A stretch of 64,000 nucleotides of DNA from assembly GCF_001270265.1 (NCBI RefSeq), contig NZ_LGAP01000016.1, positions 1-64,000 of the forward strand, read 5' to 3'. The stretch's first letter is position 1. The number at the start of each line of letters is the position of its first letter. Source of the DNA: Ensifer adhaerens. Lineage in GTDB: Bacteria > Pseudomonadota > Alphaproteobacteria > Rhizobiales > Rhizobiaceae. Below the pieces are notes generated by a model that saw nothing but the letters and a program-made list of their open reading frames with translations, was not told the origin of the DNA and ran no database searches. A program made the position numbers and the translations under genes. This document shows positions 46,008-53,979 of the stretch, one piece after another.

Positions 46008-46778
46008 ATGCCGTTGCCTGCGGCCCAATTTCATGACCTGAGGGATCGCTGTGTGCTTATAACCGGCGGCGGCGCCGGCATCGGTGCTGCGCTCGTCGAA
46101 GGTTTCGTTCGTCAGCACGCACAGGTCGCCTTCGTCGACATCGACGAGCCCGCAAGCTTGGAACTCGCCGACAGGCTTGCAGTCGAGACCGGGCACAGGC
46201 CGCTGTTCATTCATGCCGATCTGCGCGATATCGGCGCGGTGAGGACAGCCGCCGAAACGGCCGCGGCGACGCTCGGCGCGATCCAGGTGCTCGTCAACAA
46301 TGCCGCCCGCGACGACCGGCAGCAGCTCGAAAGCGTCACCGAAGAGAGTTGGGACGAAAGCCAGGCCGTCAATCTCAGGCACCTGTTCTTCATGAGCCAG
46401 GCGGTAGCGCCGCATATGAGGCGGGCCGGCGGCGGATCGATCATCAATTTCTCGTCGATCGCCTTCCTGCTCAACATGGCGGAAATCCCGGCCTATGCGA
46501 CGGCCAAGGCCGGCATCATCGGATTGACGAAGTCGCTCGCCGGCAAGCTCGGCCCCGACAATATCCGCGTCAACGCAATCCTGCCCGGCATGATCGTTAC
46601 CGAGCGCCAAAAGAAACTCTGGCTCGATGAAACGGCGATCGCAGCGATGCTGGAGAAACAATGCCTGAAGCGGAGCCTGACCGCCGAGGACCTGGTGGGG
46701 CCATGCCTCTACCTGGCTTCGAACTGTTCCATGGGCATGACAGCCCAAACGATGATCATTGACGGAGGCGCACTTTGA
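46008..46778 (+). CDS. Short-chain dehydrogenase (probable sugar dehydrogenase of the operon)
   Basis: The product has the SDR NAD(P)-binding TGGGAGIG, NNAA, the catalytic Ser in SIINFSSIAF and YATAK (Tyr, Lys). Given the downstream genes it is the best candidate for the first step, oxidation of D-galactose (or a similar aldose) to the lactone; an alternative role on another sugar cannot be excluded. GGGGAG precedes the ATG of MPLPAAQ, while an ATG 18 bases upstream is also open. It overlaps dgoK by ATGA. Confidence 0.85.
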   Translation: MPLPAAQFHDLRDRCVLITGGGAGIGAALVEGFVRQHAQVAFVDIDEPASLELADRLAVETGHRPLFIHADLRDIGAVRTAAETAAATLGAIQVLVNNAARDDRQQLESVTEESWDESQAVNLRHLFFMSQAVAPHMRRAGGGSIINFSSIAFLLNMAEIPAYATAKAGIIGLTKSLAGKLGPDNIRVNAILPGMIVTERQKKLWLDETAIAAMLEKQCLKRSLTAEDLVGPCLYLASNCSMGMTAQTMIIDGGAL

Positions 46779-47695
46779 TGACCGCAGCCTATTATGCCGC
46801 AGTCGACTGGGGAACCACGAGCTTTCGGCTCTGGATCATTGCCGAGGACGGCACGGTGCTTGCCGAACGGCGCAGCGGCGAAGGCATGACCACAGCCGCC
46901 AAAACAGGCTTTTCAACCGTCCTGGAGGCGCATCTGGCGGCCGTGGCCGCGCCGACGCACCTGCCGGTTATCATCTGCGGCATGGCGGGTGCCAAACAGG
47001 GCTGGCTGGAAGCCGGGTATCTCGACACGCCCGCCGCCCTCTCGACCATTGCCATGGGCGCCGTCGCGGTGCCCGACGTCGGGCGCGACATCCGTATTCT
47101 TCCGGGTCTCGCCCAGCGCGATCCGCAGCACCCCGACGTGATGCGCGGCGAGGAAACCCAATTGCTCGGCGCCGCCGGAAGCCTCGGCGACGGCCGGCAC
47201 CTCGTCTGCATGCCTGGAACCCACAGCAAATGGGTGCGCCTTGATGGCGGCAAGGTCACCGGCTTCTCCACCTTCATGACCGGCGAATTGTTCGACGTGA
47301 TCTCCAGGCACTCCATCCTCAGCCACTCGGTCGCGGATGCGCAGGTCTTTTCCGGCGACCATCCGTCGTTCCTCGCCGCGGTCACCGCTGCGTGCGCCAA
47401 GCCTGCGCTCGCCACCAACCTGACGTTCGGCGTGCGCGCCGGCCAACTCCTCCATGGTGCGAGCGCCACCGACGCCAAGGCGACGCTTTCGGGCACATTG
47501 ATCGGGCTTGAGATCGCCGGAGCATTAGCGGCAGCCGGCACCGTCGACAGCGTCTGCCTCGTAGCCTCCGGCTCTCTCGGCGCGCTCTACCACGCCGCAC
47601 TCGCAAGCCAAAACCTTAGCCCGCGGGTCGTCGACGCCGACGAGGCCGTGCGCGCCGGCCTTTCGACTGCCGCTCAGGCAATCTGGCCCCTCTGA
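46775..47695 (+). CDS. dgoK: 2-dehydro-3-deoxygalactonokinase
   Basis: The kinase phosphorylates 2-dehydro-3-deoxy-D-galactonate at C6. The 306-residue protein has the DgoK start VDWGTTSFRLWII, CGMAGAKQGWLEAGY, LPGLAQRDPQHPDVMRGEETQ and MPGTHSKWV. Its ATG overlaps the SDR stop codon (ATGA), so the two are translationally coupled. dgoA follows 16 bases later. Confidence 0.95.
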   Translation: MMTAAYYAAVDWGTTSFRLWIIAEDGTVLAERRSGEGMTTAAKTGFSTVLEAHLAAVAAPTHLPVIICGMAGAKQGWLEAGYLDTPAALSTIAMGAVAVPDVGRDIRILPGLAQRDPQHPDVMRGEETQLLGAAGSLGDGRHLVCMPGTHSKWVRLDGGKVTGFSTFMTGELFDVISRHSILSHSVADAQVFSGDHPSFLAAVTAACAKPALATNLTFGVRAGQLLHGASATDAKATLSGTLIGLEIAGALAAAGTVDSVCLVASGSLGALYHAALASQNLSPRVVDADEAVRAGLSTAAQAIWPL

Positions 47696-47711
47696 TCGAA
47701 AGACTATTGAT

Positions 47712-48347
47712 ATGAACCGTATCCCCTTCCCGCCGATGAAATACCCGCTGGTCGCCATCCTGCGCGGCCTCAAGCCCGAAGAAACCGAAGGCGTCGTCGG
47801 CACGCTGATCGAAGCGGGCTTTACCGCGATCGAGATCCCGCTCAATTCGCCCGACCCGTTCCGATCGATCGAAGCCGCCGTGAAGATGGCACCGAAAGAC
47901 TGCCTGATCGGCGCCGGCACCGTGCTGACGACGGCACAGGTCGAACAGCTTGCTGATGTCGGCGGCCGGCTGATGGTCAGCCCCAATGTCGAGCCGGCGG
48001 TGATCCGACTGGCGGCGGAAAAGGGCATGGTGACCATGCCCGGCGTCTTCACTCCGACCGAAGCACTTGCCGCGGCGGCAGCAGGCGCAACCGGCCTCAA
48101 GTTCTTCCCGGCAAGCGTGCTCGGCCCGTCCGGCATCGCCGCAATCCGCACCGTGCTGCCGACCGATGTCGAAGTGGCCGCCGTCGGCGGCGTGTCGGAG
48201 GAGAATTTTGCCGACTATGCCAAGATCGGCATCAGAAGCTTCGGGCTCGGCTCAAGCCTCTACAAGCCGGGCATGAGTGCCTCCGACGTCGGCAAGCGCG
48301 CCGCCGCGACAGTCAAGGCCTACAACGCCGTCTACGGAGCGCGATGA
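47712..48347 (+). CDS. dgoA: 2-dehydro-3-deoxy-6-phosphogalactonate aldolase
   Basis: The class I aldolase splits the DgoK product into pyruvate and glyceraldehyde 3-phosphate. The 211-residue protein has EIPLNSP with Glu41, GAGTVLTTAQV, and the Schiff-base Lys130 in GLKFFPA, all typical of the KDPG/KDPGal aldolase family. The EIPLNSP form is characteristic of the galactonate rather than gluconate branch. Its stop overlaps the ATG of the next gene. Confidence 0.95.
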   Translation: MNRIPFPPMKYPLVAILRGLKPEETEGVVGTLIEAGFTAIEIPLNSPDPFRSIEAAVKMAPKDCLIGAGTVLTTAQVEQLADVGGRLMVSPNVEPAVIRLAAEKGMVTMPGVFTPTEALAAAAAGATGLKFFPASVLGPSGIAAIRTVLPTDVEVAAVGGVSEENFADYAKIGIRSFGLGSSLYKPGMSASDVGKRAAATVKAYNAVYGAR

Positions 48348-49228
48348 TGAGCGATACCATTCCCTTTTCCGGCAGCATCCTTTGCGAATCGACCTCGATC
48401 CTCGGGGAAGGCCCGACCTACGACTCCGGTAGCGGCACCGCCTGGTGGTTCAACATCAAGGGACAGGAGTTGCATGAGTTGCACCTGGAAACCGGCCGCA
48501 AGGCCGTGCATGACCTACCGTTCCTGGGCAGCGTCCTTGCCGTCATCGATCCGTCCCGGCAACTGATCGCTTCCGACCAGGGGCTTTTCCTGAGGGATAC
48601 GACAGGCGCCTTCAGTCTCGTGACGACGCTTGAGGACAAGCCCGGCAATCGCTCGAACGACGGCCGCGTTCATGCTTCCGGTTCGCTCTGGATCGGCACG
48701 ATGGGCCGCAACGCCGAGAAGGAAGCGGGCGCGATCTATCACGTCGCCGGCACCAAGGTGACCAAGCTCTATAACCGGATCACCATTCCCAACAGCATCT
48801 GCTTTTCGCCGGATGGGAACGTTGCCTATTTCGTCGACACCGATATCAACCACCTGATGCGCGTCGATATCGATGCCGAGACCGGGCTGCCGAAGGGCGA
48901 GCCCAGCCTGCTCGTCGACAGCAGCGGCGAGGCCGGCGGCATCGACGGCTCGGTCTGCGATGCCGACGGCCTGATCTGGAATGCCCGTTGGGGCAGTGGC
49001 ACGGTCGACGTTTACCGGCCTGACGGCGTGCGGATCGCGCGTTATGCGATGCCGACGACGCAGCCGAGCTGCACGGCCTTCATCGGGCCGAGGGCCGATC
49101 GCATGCTGGTGACGTCGGCTTGGCAGGACCTGGACGAGGCGGCGCGCGCAGCCGATCCGCATGCCGGCAAGACCTTCGATCTCGGCGTCAGCGTCAAGGG
49201 CCGGTTCGAGCCGTCGTTCCGCCTTTGA
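48344..49228 (+). CDS. SMP-30/gluconolactonase family lactonase
   Basis: The 294-residue protein has the six-bladed propeller pattern of the SMP-30 family: Glu in SILGEGPTYD, RSNDGRVHASGSLWIGTMG, NSICFSPDGNVAYFVDT and DGSVCDADGLIWNARW supply the metal ligands. In this operon it is expected to open the sugar lactone made by the dehydrogenase. It is coupled to dgoA by an ATGA overlap. Confidence 0.9.
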   Translation: MMSDTIPFSGSILCESTSILGEGPTYDSGSGTAWWFNIKGQELHELHLETGRKAVHDLPFLGSVLAVIDPSRQLIASDQGLFLRDTTGAFSLVTTLEDKPGNRSNDGRVHASGSLWIGTMGRNAEKEAGAIYHVAGTKVTKLYNRITIPNSICFSPDGNVAYFVDTDINHLMRVDIDAETGLPKGEPSLLVDSSGEAGGIDGSVCDADGLIWNARWGSGTVDVYRPDGVRIARYAMPTTQPSCTAFIGPRADRMLVTSAWQDLDEAARAADPHAGKTFDLGVSVKGRFEPSFRL

Positions 49229-49308
49229 TCGAAAGCCCTTGGCGAAACGCCAACAAAAAGTCATACAATTCATCCACGCGATAGACGCATGGTGAGGAGG
49301 AAGCTCGC

Positions 49309-51033
49309 ATGAGCGACAAGAAGAAAGAACTGCGCAGCCGCCACTGGTATGGCGGCACCCACAAGGATGGTTTCATCCATCGTTCCTGGATGAAGAACCA
49401 GGGATTTCCGGACCATGTTTTCGACGGGCGTCCGATCATCGGCATCTGCAACACCTGGTCGGAACTGACCCCGTGCAACAGCCACCTGCGCATTCTGGCA
49501 GAGGGCGTGAAGCGCGGTGTCTGGGAGGCCGGCGGCTTTCCCGTCGAGTTTCCGGTTTCCTCGCTTGGCGAAACCCAGATGCGGCCGACGGCCATGCTGT
49601 TTCGCAACCTGCTCGCGATGGACGTCGAGGAGGCGATCCGCGCCTATGGCATCGACGGCGTCGTGCTGCTCGGCGGCTGCGACAAGACGACACCCGGCCA
49701 GCTGATGGGTGCAGCGTCGGTGGACCTGCCGACGATCGTCGTTTCCTCCGGACCGATGCTGAACGGCAAGTGGAAGGGCAAGGACATCGGCTCGGGCACC
49801 GACGTCTGGAAATTTTCCGAAGCCGTGCGCGCCGGCGAGATGAGCGTCCAGGAGTTCATGGCGGCCGAGAGCGGCATGTCGCGCTCGCCGGGCGTCTGCA
49901 TGACCATGGGCACGGCCACCACCATGGCTTCGATCGTCGAGGCGATGGGCCTGTCGCTGCCGATGAACGCCGCCCTCCCCGCCGTCGACGCGCGCCGCAT
50001 GGCGCTGTCGCACATGACCGGCAAGCGCATCGTCGAAATGGTGCATGAGGATCTGCGCCTGTCGAAGATTCTGACCAAGAAGAACTTCGAGAACGGTATC
50101 ATCGCCAACGCCGCCGTCGGCGGATCGACCAACGCGGTCGTGCATATGCTGGCAATTGCCGGTCGTGCCGGCGTCGATCTCTGTCTCGAGGACTTCGACC
50201 GTGTCGGCGGTCAGGTGCCCTGCATCGTCAACTGCATGCCATCCGGCAAATACCTGATCGAAGATCTCGCCTATGCCGGCGGCCTGCCCGCCGTCATGAA
50301 CCGCATCCAGCATCTGCTTCATGCGGATGCGCCGACGGTCTTCGGCATGCCGATCAGCCGATACTGGGAAGACGCCGAAGTCTTCAACGACGACGTCATC
50401 CGTCCGCTCGACAACCCGCTGCGGGCGGCAGCCGGCATTCGCGTGCTCAAGGGGAACCTGGCGCCGAACGGCGCGGTCATCAAGCCGTCGGCCGCCAGCG
50501 AACATCTGCTGGCGCATGAGGGCCCGGCCTATGTCTTCGAGACGATCGAAGATCTGAAGGCGAAGATCGACGATCCGGATCTGCCTGTGACCGAGGATAC
50601 CATCCTGGTGCTCAAGGGCTGCGGCCCCAAGGGTTATCCCGGCATGGCGGAGGTCGGCAACATGCCGATCCCGCGCCGGCTGGTCGAAAAGGGCGTGCGC
50701 GACATGGTGCGCGTTTCGGACGCCCGCATGTCGGGTACGGCCTTCGGAACCGTCGTGCTGCATGTCAGCCCGGAATCGAACGCCGGCGGACCGCTGGCGA
50801 TCGTCAGAACCGGCGACCGCATCCGGCTCGACGCGATGAAGGGCGAACTCAACCTGATGATCAGCGAGGAAGAGTTTGCAGCCCGCATGGCTGCCTGGCA
50901 GCCGCCGGAACAGAAGTGGACGCGCGGCTACTACAAGCTCTATCAGGACACGGTGCTGCAGGCAGACAAGGGCGCAGATCTTGACTTCCTCGTCGGCGGC
51001 AGCGGCAGCGAGGTTCTGCGCGAAAGCCACTGA
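49309..51033 (+). CDS. IlvD/Edd family sugar-acid dehydratase (probable galactonate/arabinonate dehydratase)
   Basis: The 574-residue enzyme has three conserved Cys likely to hold a [2Fe-2S] cluster, in LTPCNSHLR (Cys56), GGCDKTTPG (Cys124) and SPGVCMTMG (Cys197). This is the pattern of the pentonate/hexonate dehydratase subgroup rather than of true dihydroxy-acid dehydratase. In this operon it should convert galactonate (and perhaps L-arabinonate or D-fuconate) to the 2-keto-3-deoxy acid that DgoK uses. Many genome annotations call such genes ilvD or dihydroxy-acid dehydratase. GGTGAGGAGGAAG precedes the ATG. A terminator follows 30 bases after the stop. Confidence 0.9.
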   Translation: MSDKKKELRSRHWYGGTHKDGFIHRSWMKNQGFPDHVFDGRPIIGICNTWSELTPCNSHLRILAEGVKRGVWEAGGFPVEFPVSSLGETQMRPTAMLFRNLLAMDVEEAIRAYGIDGVVLLGGCDKTTPGQLMGAASVDLPTIVVSSGPMLNGKWKGKDIGSGTDVWKFSEAVRAGEMSVQEFMAAESGMSRSPGVCMTMGTATTMASIVEAMGLSLPMNAALPAVDARRMALSHMTGKRIVEMVHEDLRLSKILTKKNFENGIIANAAVGGSTNAVVHMLAIAGRAGVDLCLEDFDRVGGQVPCIVNCMPSGKYLIEDLAYAGGLPAVMNRIQHLLHADAPTVFGMPISRYWEDAEVFNDDVIRPLDNPLRAAAGIRVLKGNLAPNGAVIKPSAASEHLLAHEGPAYVFETIEDLKAKIDDPDLPVTEDTILVLKGCGPKGYPGMAEVGNMPIPRRLVEKGVRDMVRVSDARMSGTAFGTVVLHVSPESNAGGPLAIVRTGDRIRLDAMKGELNLMISEEEFAARMAAWQPPEQKWTRGYYKLYQDTVLQADKGADLDFLVGGSGSEVLRESH

Positions 51034-51064
51034 GAACGCCGTCGCGCCGTGCGACGTCGCAATG

Positions 51065-51096
51065 GGAGCTCCGCCATTTCGGCGGAGCTTTCTTTT
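51065..51096 (+). terminator. Rho-independent terminator of the sugar operon
   Basis: GAGCTCCGCC pairs with GGCGGAGCTT around ATTTC, followed by TCTTTT. It reaches the stop codon of the convergent membrane protein gene. Confidence 0.85.
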
Positions 51097-52192
51097 ACCC
51101 AGCCATCGATCGGCGACCGATCCGCAACTCTGTGGTCGGCGCCGACGAGCGCAGACGCGACCAGGTCTCATAGCCATAGATGGCGAGACCGACCGCAATG
51201 AAGAGCTCCTTGTATTCGGTCGGATCCCATATGCGCACGAGTTCGTGCGCCTGCAGCACGAACAGCTCCTGGATCGCGACGATCAGGATGGCGGCGGCGG
51301 TCAGAACGGTGAATTCCCGCCACAGCCCGCTCCGCAGCGCGAGATCGGCGACCACCAGCAGGATGATCACGGTCATCATCACCATCATCTGGGTCGGCAG
51401 CATGCTCCAATTGTCGCTGTTGAACGCCGCCATCGGTGCGCTTGCCGCCAGCACCAGAACGCTGGGCGCGAAGGCTTCGAGCCGCCCGAGTGCAAAGCCC
51501 TTGCGAAGGTAGAGCCAGATAAAGGGCGCCAACGTCAAAAGCACGAAACTGCCGGCATAATAGAGCAGTTCGGAGGAGCCGGTAGAGATGTTGTGCAGGT
51601 TCAATTCCTGCTGCTTGTTGAGACCAAGCAATGCGTCCGGCGTGGAAATGCTGAACAGGCGTTGCATCCAGGATATCTCTTCCATGCCGACGATGAAGAG
51701 GACAAGACTGAAGAACGCAGCAGCGCAGGCCGCGAGCCATGCGATGCGACCGGCTCCACCGTACGCGAAGCGCAACTGACCGATCGCCGCCGACGCGAAG
51801 AACGCGCTCGAGGCGAAGATCAACAGGGCGGAAAGCCACTCGAAGATATTGTCCTCGCGGGCCAGGGCGCTGAAGATCGCGGCATCGACGGTGAAAAGCA
51901 GGGCGGCCGCGGCCGAAAAGACCAACATGGCGATGCAGATCCAGAGTTCGCGGCGCGAAGCCAGCCGGAGGACAGGCGTGCCCAACCAGGACGCATCACG
52001 CGTGAACCCCTGGATGGCCGCAAGCGACAGGCTGAGCGCCACCCATGCATGCCAAAGATTGTAGGGTTCGACCTGTGGCATTCGCTCCGAAAAATAGCGC
52101 ACGCCGAACAGGCTGCGCTCAATCCCGACAAGGCAGACCATCACCAAAACGGAAAGCAGGGAAACGGAGAGAAATCGCCGTGGCAGAAACAT
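51095..52192 (-). CDS. Polytopic membrane protein of unknown function
   Basis: The 365-residue product has nine or ten hydrophobic segments and no recognisable family motif. IVGMEEISWMQRLFSI and QQELNLHNISTG are the polar, perhaps functional, loops; a Glu-Glu-x-x-Trp inside a membrane-proximal helix is unusual. The ATG at MFLPRRFLSVSLL is preferred; a frame to 52273 would add a non-hydrophobic 27-residue lead. It is alone on its strand between the sugar operon and the PRC-barrel gene. Confidence 0.7.
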   Translation of the reverse strand: MFLPRRFLSVSLLSVLVMVCLVGIERSLFGVRYFSERMPQVEPYNLWHAWVALSLSLAAIQGFTRDASWLGTPVLRLASRRELWICIAMLVFSAAAALLFTVDAAIFSALAREDNIFEWLSALLIFASSAFFASAAIGQLRFAYGGAGRIAWLAACAAAFFSLVLFIVGMEEISWMQRLFSISTPDALLGLNKQQELNLHNISTGSSELLYYAGSFVLLTLAPFIWLYLRKGFALGRLEAFAPSVLVLAASAPMAAFNSDNWSMLPTQMMVMMTVIILLVVADLALRSGLWREFTVLTAAAILIVAIQELFVLQAHELVRIWDPTEYKELFIAVGLAIYGYETWSRLRSSAPTTELRIGRRSMAG

Positions 52193-52559
52193 CGGGGAAC
52201 CGTCCAGATCAACAGGATGGATTATCCACGAAGAGATCCCTGTCCTGCCTTCTGCAAGTATCGGCAAGAACACTCAAGATTGTGTGAATGTAAAGAAGCA
52301 ATCAATAAATCACTAAAATACAAAGATGGAGTGATGGCGGTCGGATTTCTGGCGAAAGATGCGCCACGGTCGTCGGCGATATTGATCGGCGGCCATCGGA
52401 AGCCGGCGCATGACTGCCCGATTGCCGGTGCGATCACTTCAAATTTTTCTGGAACCGTTTCTGCCGCCGGGCGTTGCTTTGATATCACCGGTGCGGTGGA
52501 AACCTGGCGACAATCAGGACCGCGCCTTGATCGACAACGTCAAGGAAAGGCAGTTTGAC
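52193..52559. other. Divergent intergenic region
   Basis: The 367 bases between the membrane protein and the PRC-barrel gene contain an AT-rich patch (about 52270-52335) unlike its surroundings, a likely promoter area. No gene, terminator or repeat is recognisable. Confidence 0.4.
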
Positions 52560-53198
52560 ATGACCAAGAAACTTGTATCTTCCGTTGCGGCCGGTGCGCT
52601 TATCGCGAGTGTTGCGTTCGCGCCGATGACCTTCGCTCAGGACGCCACCCAGCCTAAGCCGGCCGAGCCGCAGACGATGGAAATACAGCCGGTTCCGGGT
52701 GCCGAAGCACCTGCAGACCAGGCGCAGACGACACCGCCGGCAACCACCGAGGCACCTGCCGACATGGCTCAGTCTGACGGGACTTACCTGACCGAGCAGG
52801 CCAGCGACCAGATCGCGACCAGCACCTATGTCGGCCAGACCGTCTATAATGCCGGCGACGAAAAGGTCGGCGAAATTAACGACCTGATCATCAAGAAGGA
52901 TGGCGGCGTCGAAGCTGCCGTGATCGGTGTCGGTGGCTTCCTGGGCCTCGGCGAGAAGAACGTTGCGGTCCCGTTCGATCGCATCCAGATCTCCGAGCAG
53001 GCCAATACGGATGCCTTGAAGCTTACGACGACGGAAACCGCTGAAACCTTGAAGGCGGCTCCGGAGTTCAAGACCAAGGCGCAGCAGGTCGCCGAACAGA
53101 TCGCCAACCAGCCGGTTGACACATCGACGACCTCCTCGACCACCGGAACGGCACCGGCAACCACGATGCCGGCACCGGCTGAGGGTACCCAGCAGTAA
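52560..53198 (+). CDS. Exported PRC-barrel domain protein
   Basis: The 212-residue protein has a signal peptide (cleaved near FAQ|DAT), then an Ala/Pro/Thr/Gln-rich spacer of about 45 residues. A PRC-barrel domain follows (STYVGQTVYNAGDEKVGEIN, DGGVEAAVIGVGGFLGLGEK, VAVPFDRIQI), and then a Thr/Ser/Ala/Pro-rich tail. Such rhizobial proteins are exported and abundant; their role is unknown. AAGGAAAGG precedes the ATG. Longer upstream frames are rejected because they hide the signal peptide. Confidence 0.88.
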   Translation: MTKKLVSSVAAGALIASVAFAPMTFAQDATQPKPAEPQTMEIQPVPGAEAPADQAQTTPPATTEAPADMAQSDGTYLTEQASDQIATSTYVGQTVYNAGDEKVGEINDLIIKKDGGVEAAVIGVGGFLGLGEKNVAVPFDRIQISEQANTDALKLTTTETAETLKAAPEFKTKAQQVAEQIANQPVDTSTTSSTTGTAPATTMPAPAEGTQQ

Positions 53199-53263
53199 GC
53201 TGGATCAAGAAACGACCAGGGCTGGATCGGTAAACGACCAGGGCTGATCGATAAACGACCAGG
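53199..53263. repeat. Three tandem 22-base repeats after the PRC-barrel gene
   Basis: GCTGGATCAAGAAACGACCAGG, GCTGGATCGGTAAACGACC(AGG) and GCTGATCGATAAACGACC(AGG) follow directly on the stop codon. The invariant core is AAACGACCAGG. They sit between the stop and the terminator, so they are transcribed. Confidence 0.85.
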
Positions 53264-53267
53264 AGAT

Positions 53268-53300
53268 GGAGCGGCGGCGTTTGCACCGCCGCTCTTTTAT
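53268..53300 (+). terminator. Rho-independent terminator of the PRC-barrel gene
   Basis: GAGCGGCGGCG pairs with CGCCGCTC through CACCGCCGCTC around GTTTG, followed by TTTTA. Confidence 0.85.
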
Positions 53301-53884
53301 TCACATAAGCACGCCGTAGCGCAGCGCATCATAGATGCCGGCATGGATGTTGCGGCTGGCGACGGCATCGCCGATACGGAACATGCCGAAGCTCCCGCCC
53401 GGATTGCGAAGCTTAATCGGGTTTTCGCCGCGAAGCAGCGCCTTGTAATCGACGGCGCCCAGATTGCGGGAAAGCGGCTTGAGCGGTGCGCCGCTTCGCG
53501 CACCGGCGAGGCGGAGAGAACCGGCAGCCAGTCGCCCTTGTTCCAGCCGGTGCGACGGCCGCGATGGGTGAGCTAGATCATCACCGCGGCATCGTGCTCG
53601 TGACAGTCGTCGGCGATCTTCTTCAGCCAGGGCACGATCTCGTCGGAATAGGCGTGGAGATTGCCGAAGGCGGGCGGAGAATCCTCCGAAACGATGGCGG
53701 ATCCCGCCGTCATCGTCAGCGCCATGCCGCCCTTGGCCTTTTCAAGGTGGTAGAGGCGGGAGCGATCCTTCGGCATGCCGTCTTCGGAATAGGCCGGCTC
53801 GTGCGAAGTCGACATGATCCGGTTCTTGAGCGTCAGATGTTTGAGGCGATAGGGCTGGAGCAGCGGGTCTTTCGGCAGCGTCAT
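53301..53884 (-). pseudogene. Broken NADH:flavin oxidoreductase (DgcA/TMADH-like)
   Basis: The N-terminal part (MTLPKDPLLQPYRLKHLTLK, then NRIMSTSHEPAYSE and GGMALTMTAGSAIVS) matches the Old-Yellow-Enzyme half of amine/betaine demethylases. It reads to HEHDAAVMI and stops at TAG; the frame then continues LTHRGRRTGWNKGDWLPVLS, which homologues join directly with Gln at the TAG. After about 45 further codons the frame breaks. The very C-terminus (NLGAVDYKALLRGENPIKLR, then ASRNIHAGIYDALRYG) reappears in another frame. About 480 residues of the usual 680 are missing. So there is a nonsense codon, a large internal deletion and a frameshift. Confidence 0.85.
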
Positions 53885-53979
53885 TTCTGTTCCCTTGAGC
53901 GCCGCTCGTCCGCTGAAGTGGACCGGGGACACTGCATCATTCTTGTTCTGCTCATCCCCAGTGAGGGGGTGGCGTCGGC

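Noticed and set aside
49309-51033. Annotation of the dehydratase as dihydroxy-acid dehydratase (ilvD)
   Set aside because: The operon contains DgoK, DgoA and a lactonase, and the protein is of the sugar-acid subgroup.
53573-53884. TAG in the oxidoreductase fragment as a pyrrolysine codon, suggested by the neighbouring MttB
   Set aside because: Homologues have Gln at this place, the gene also has a frameshift and a large deletion, and MttB itself has no TAG.
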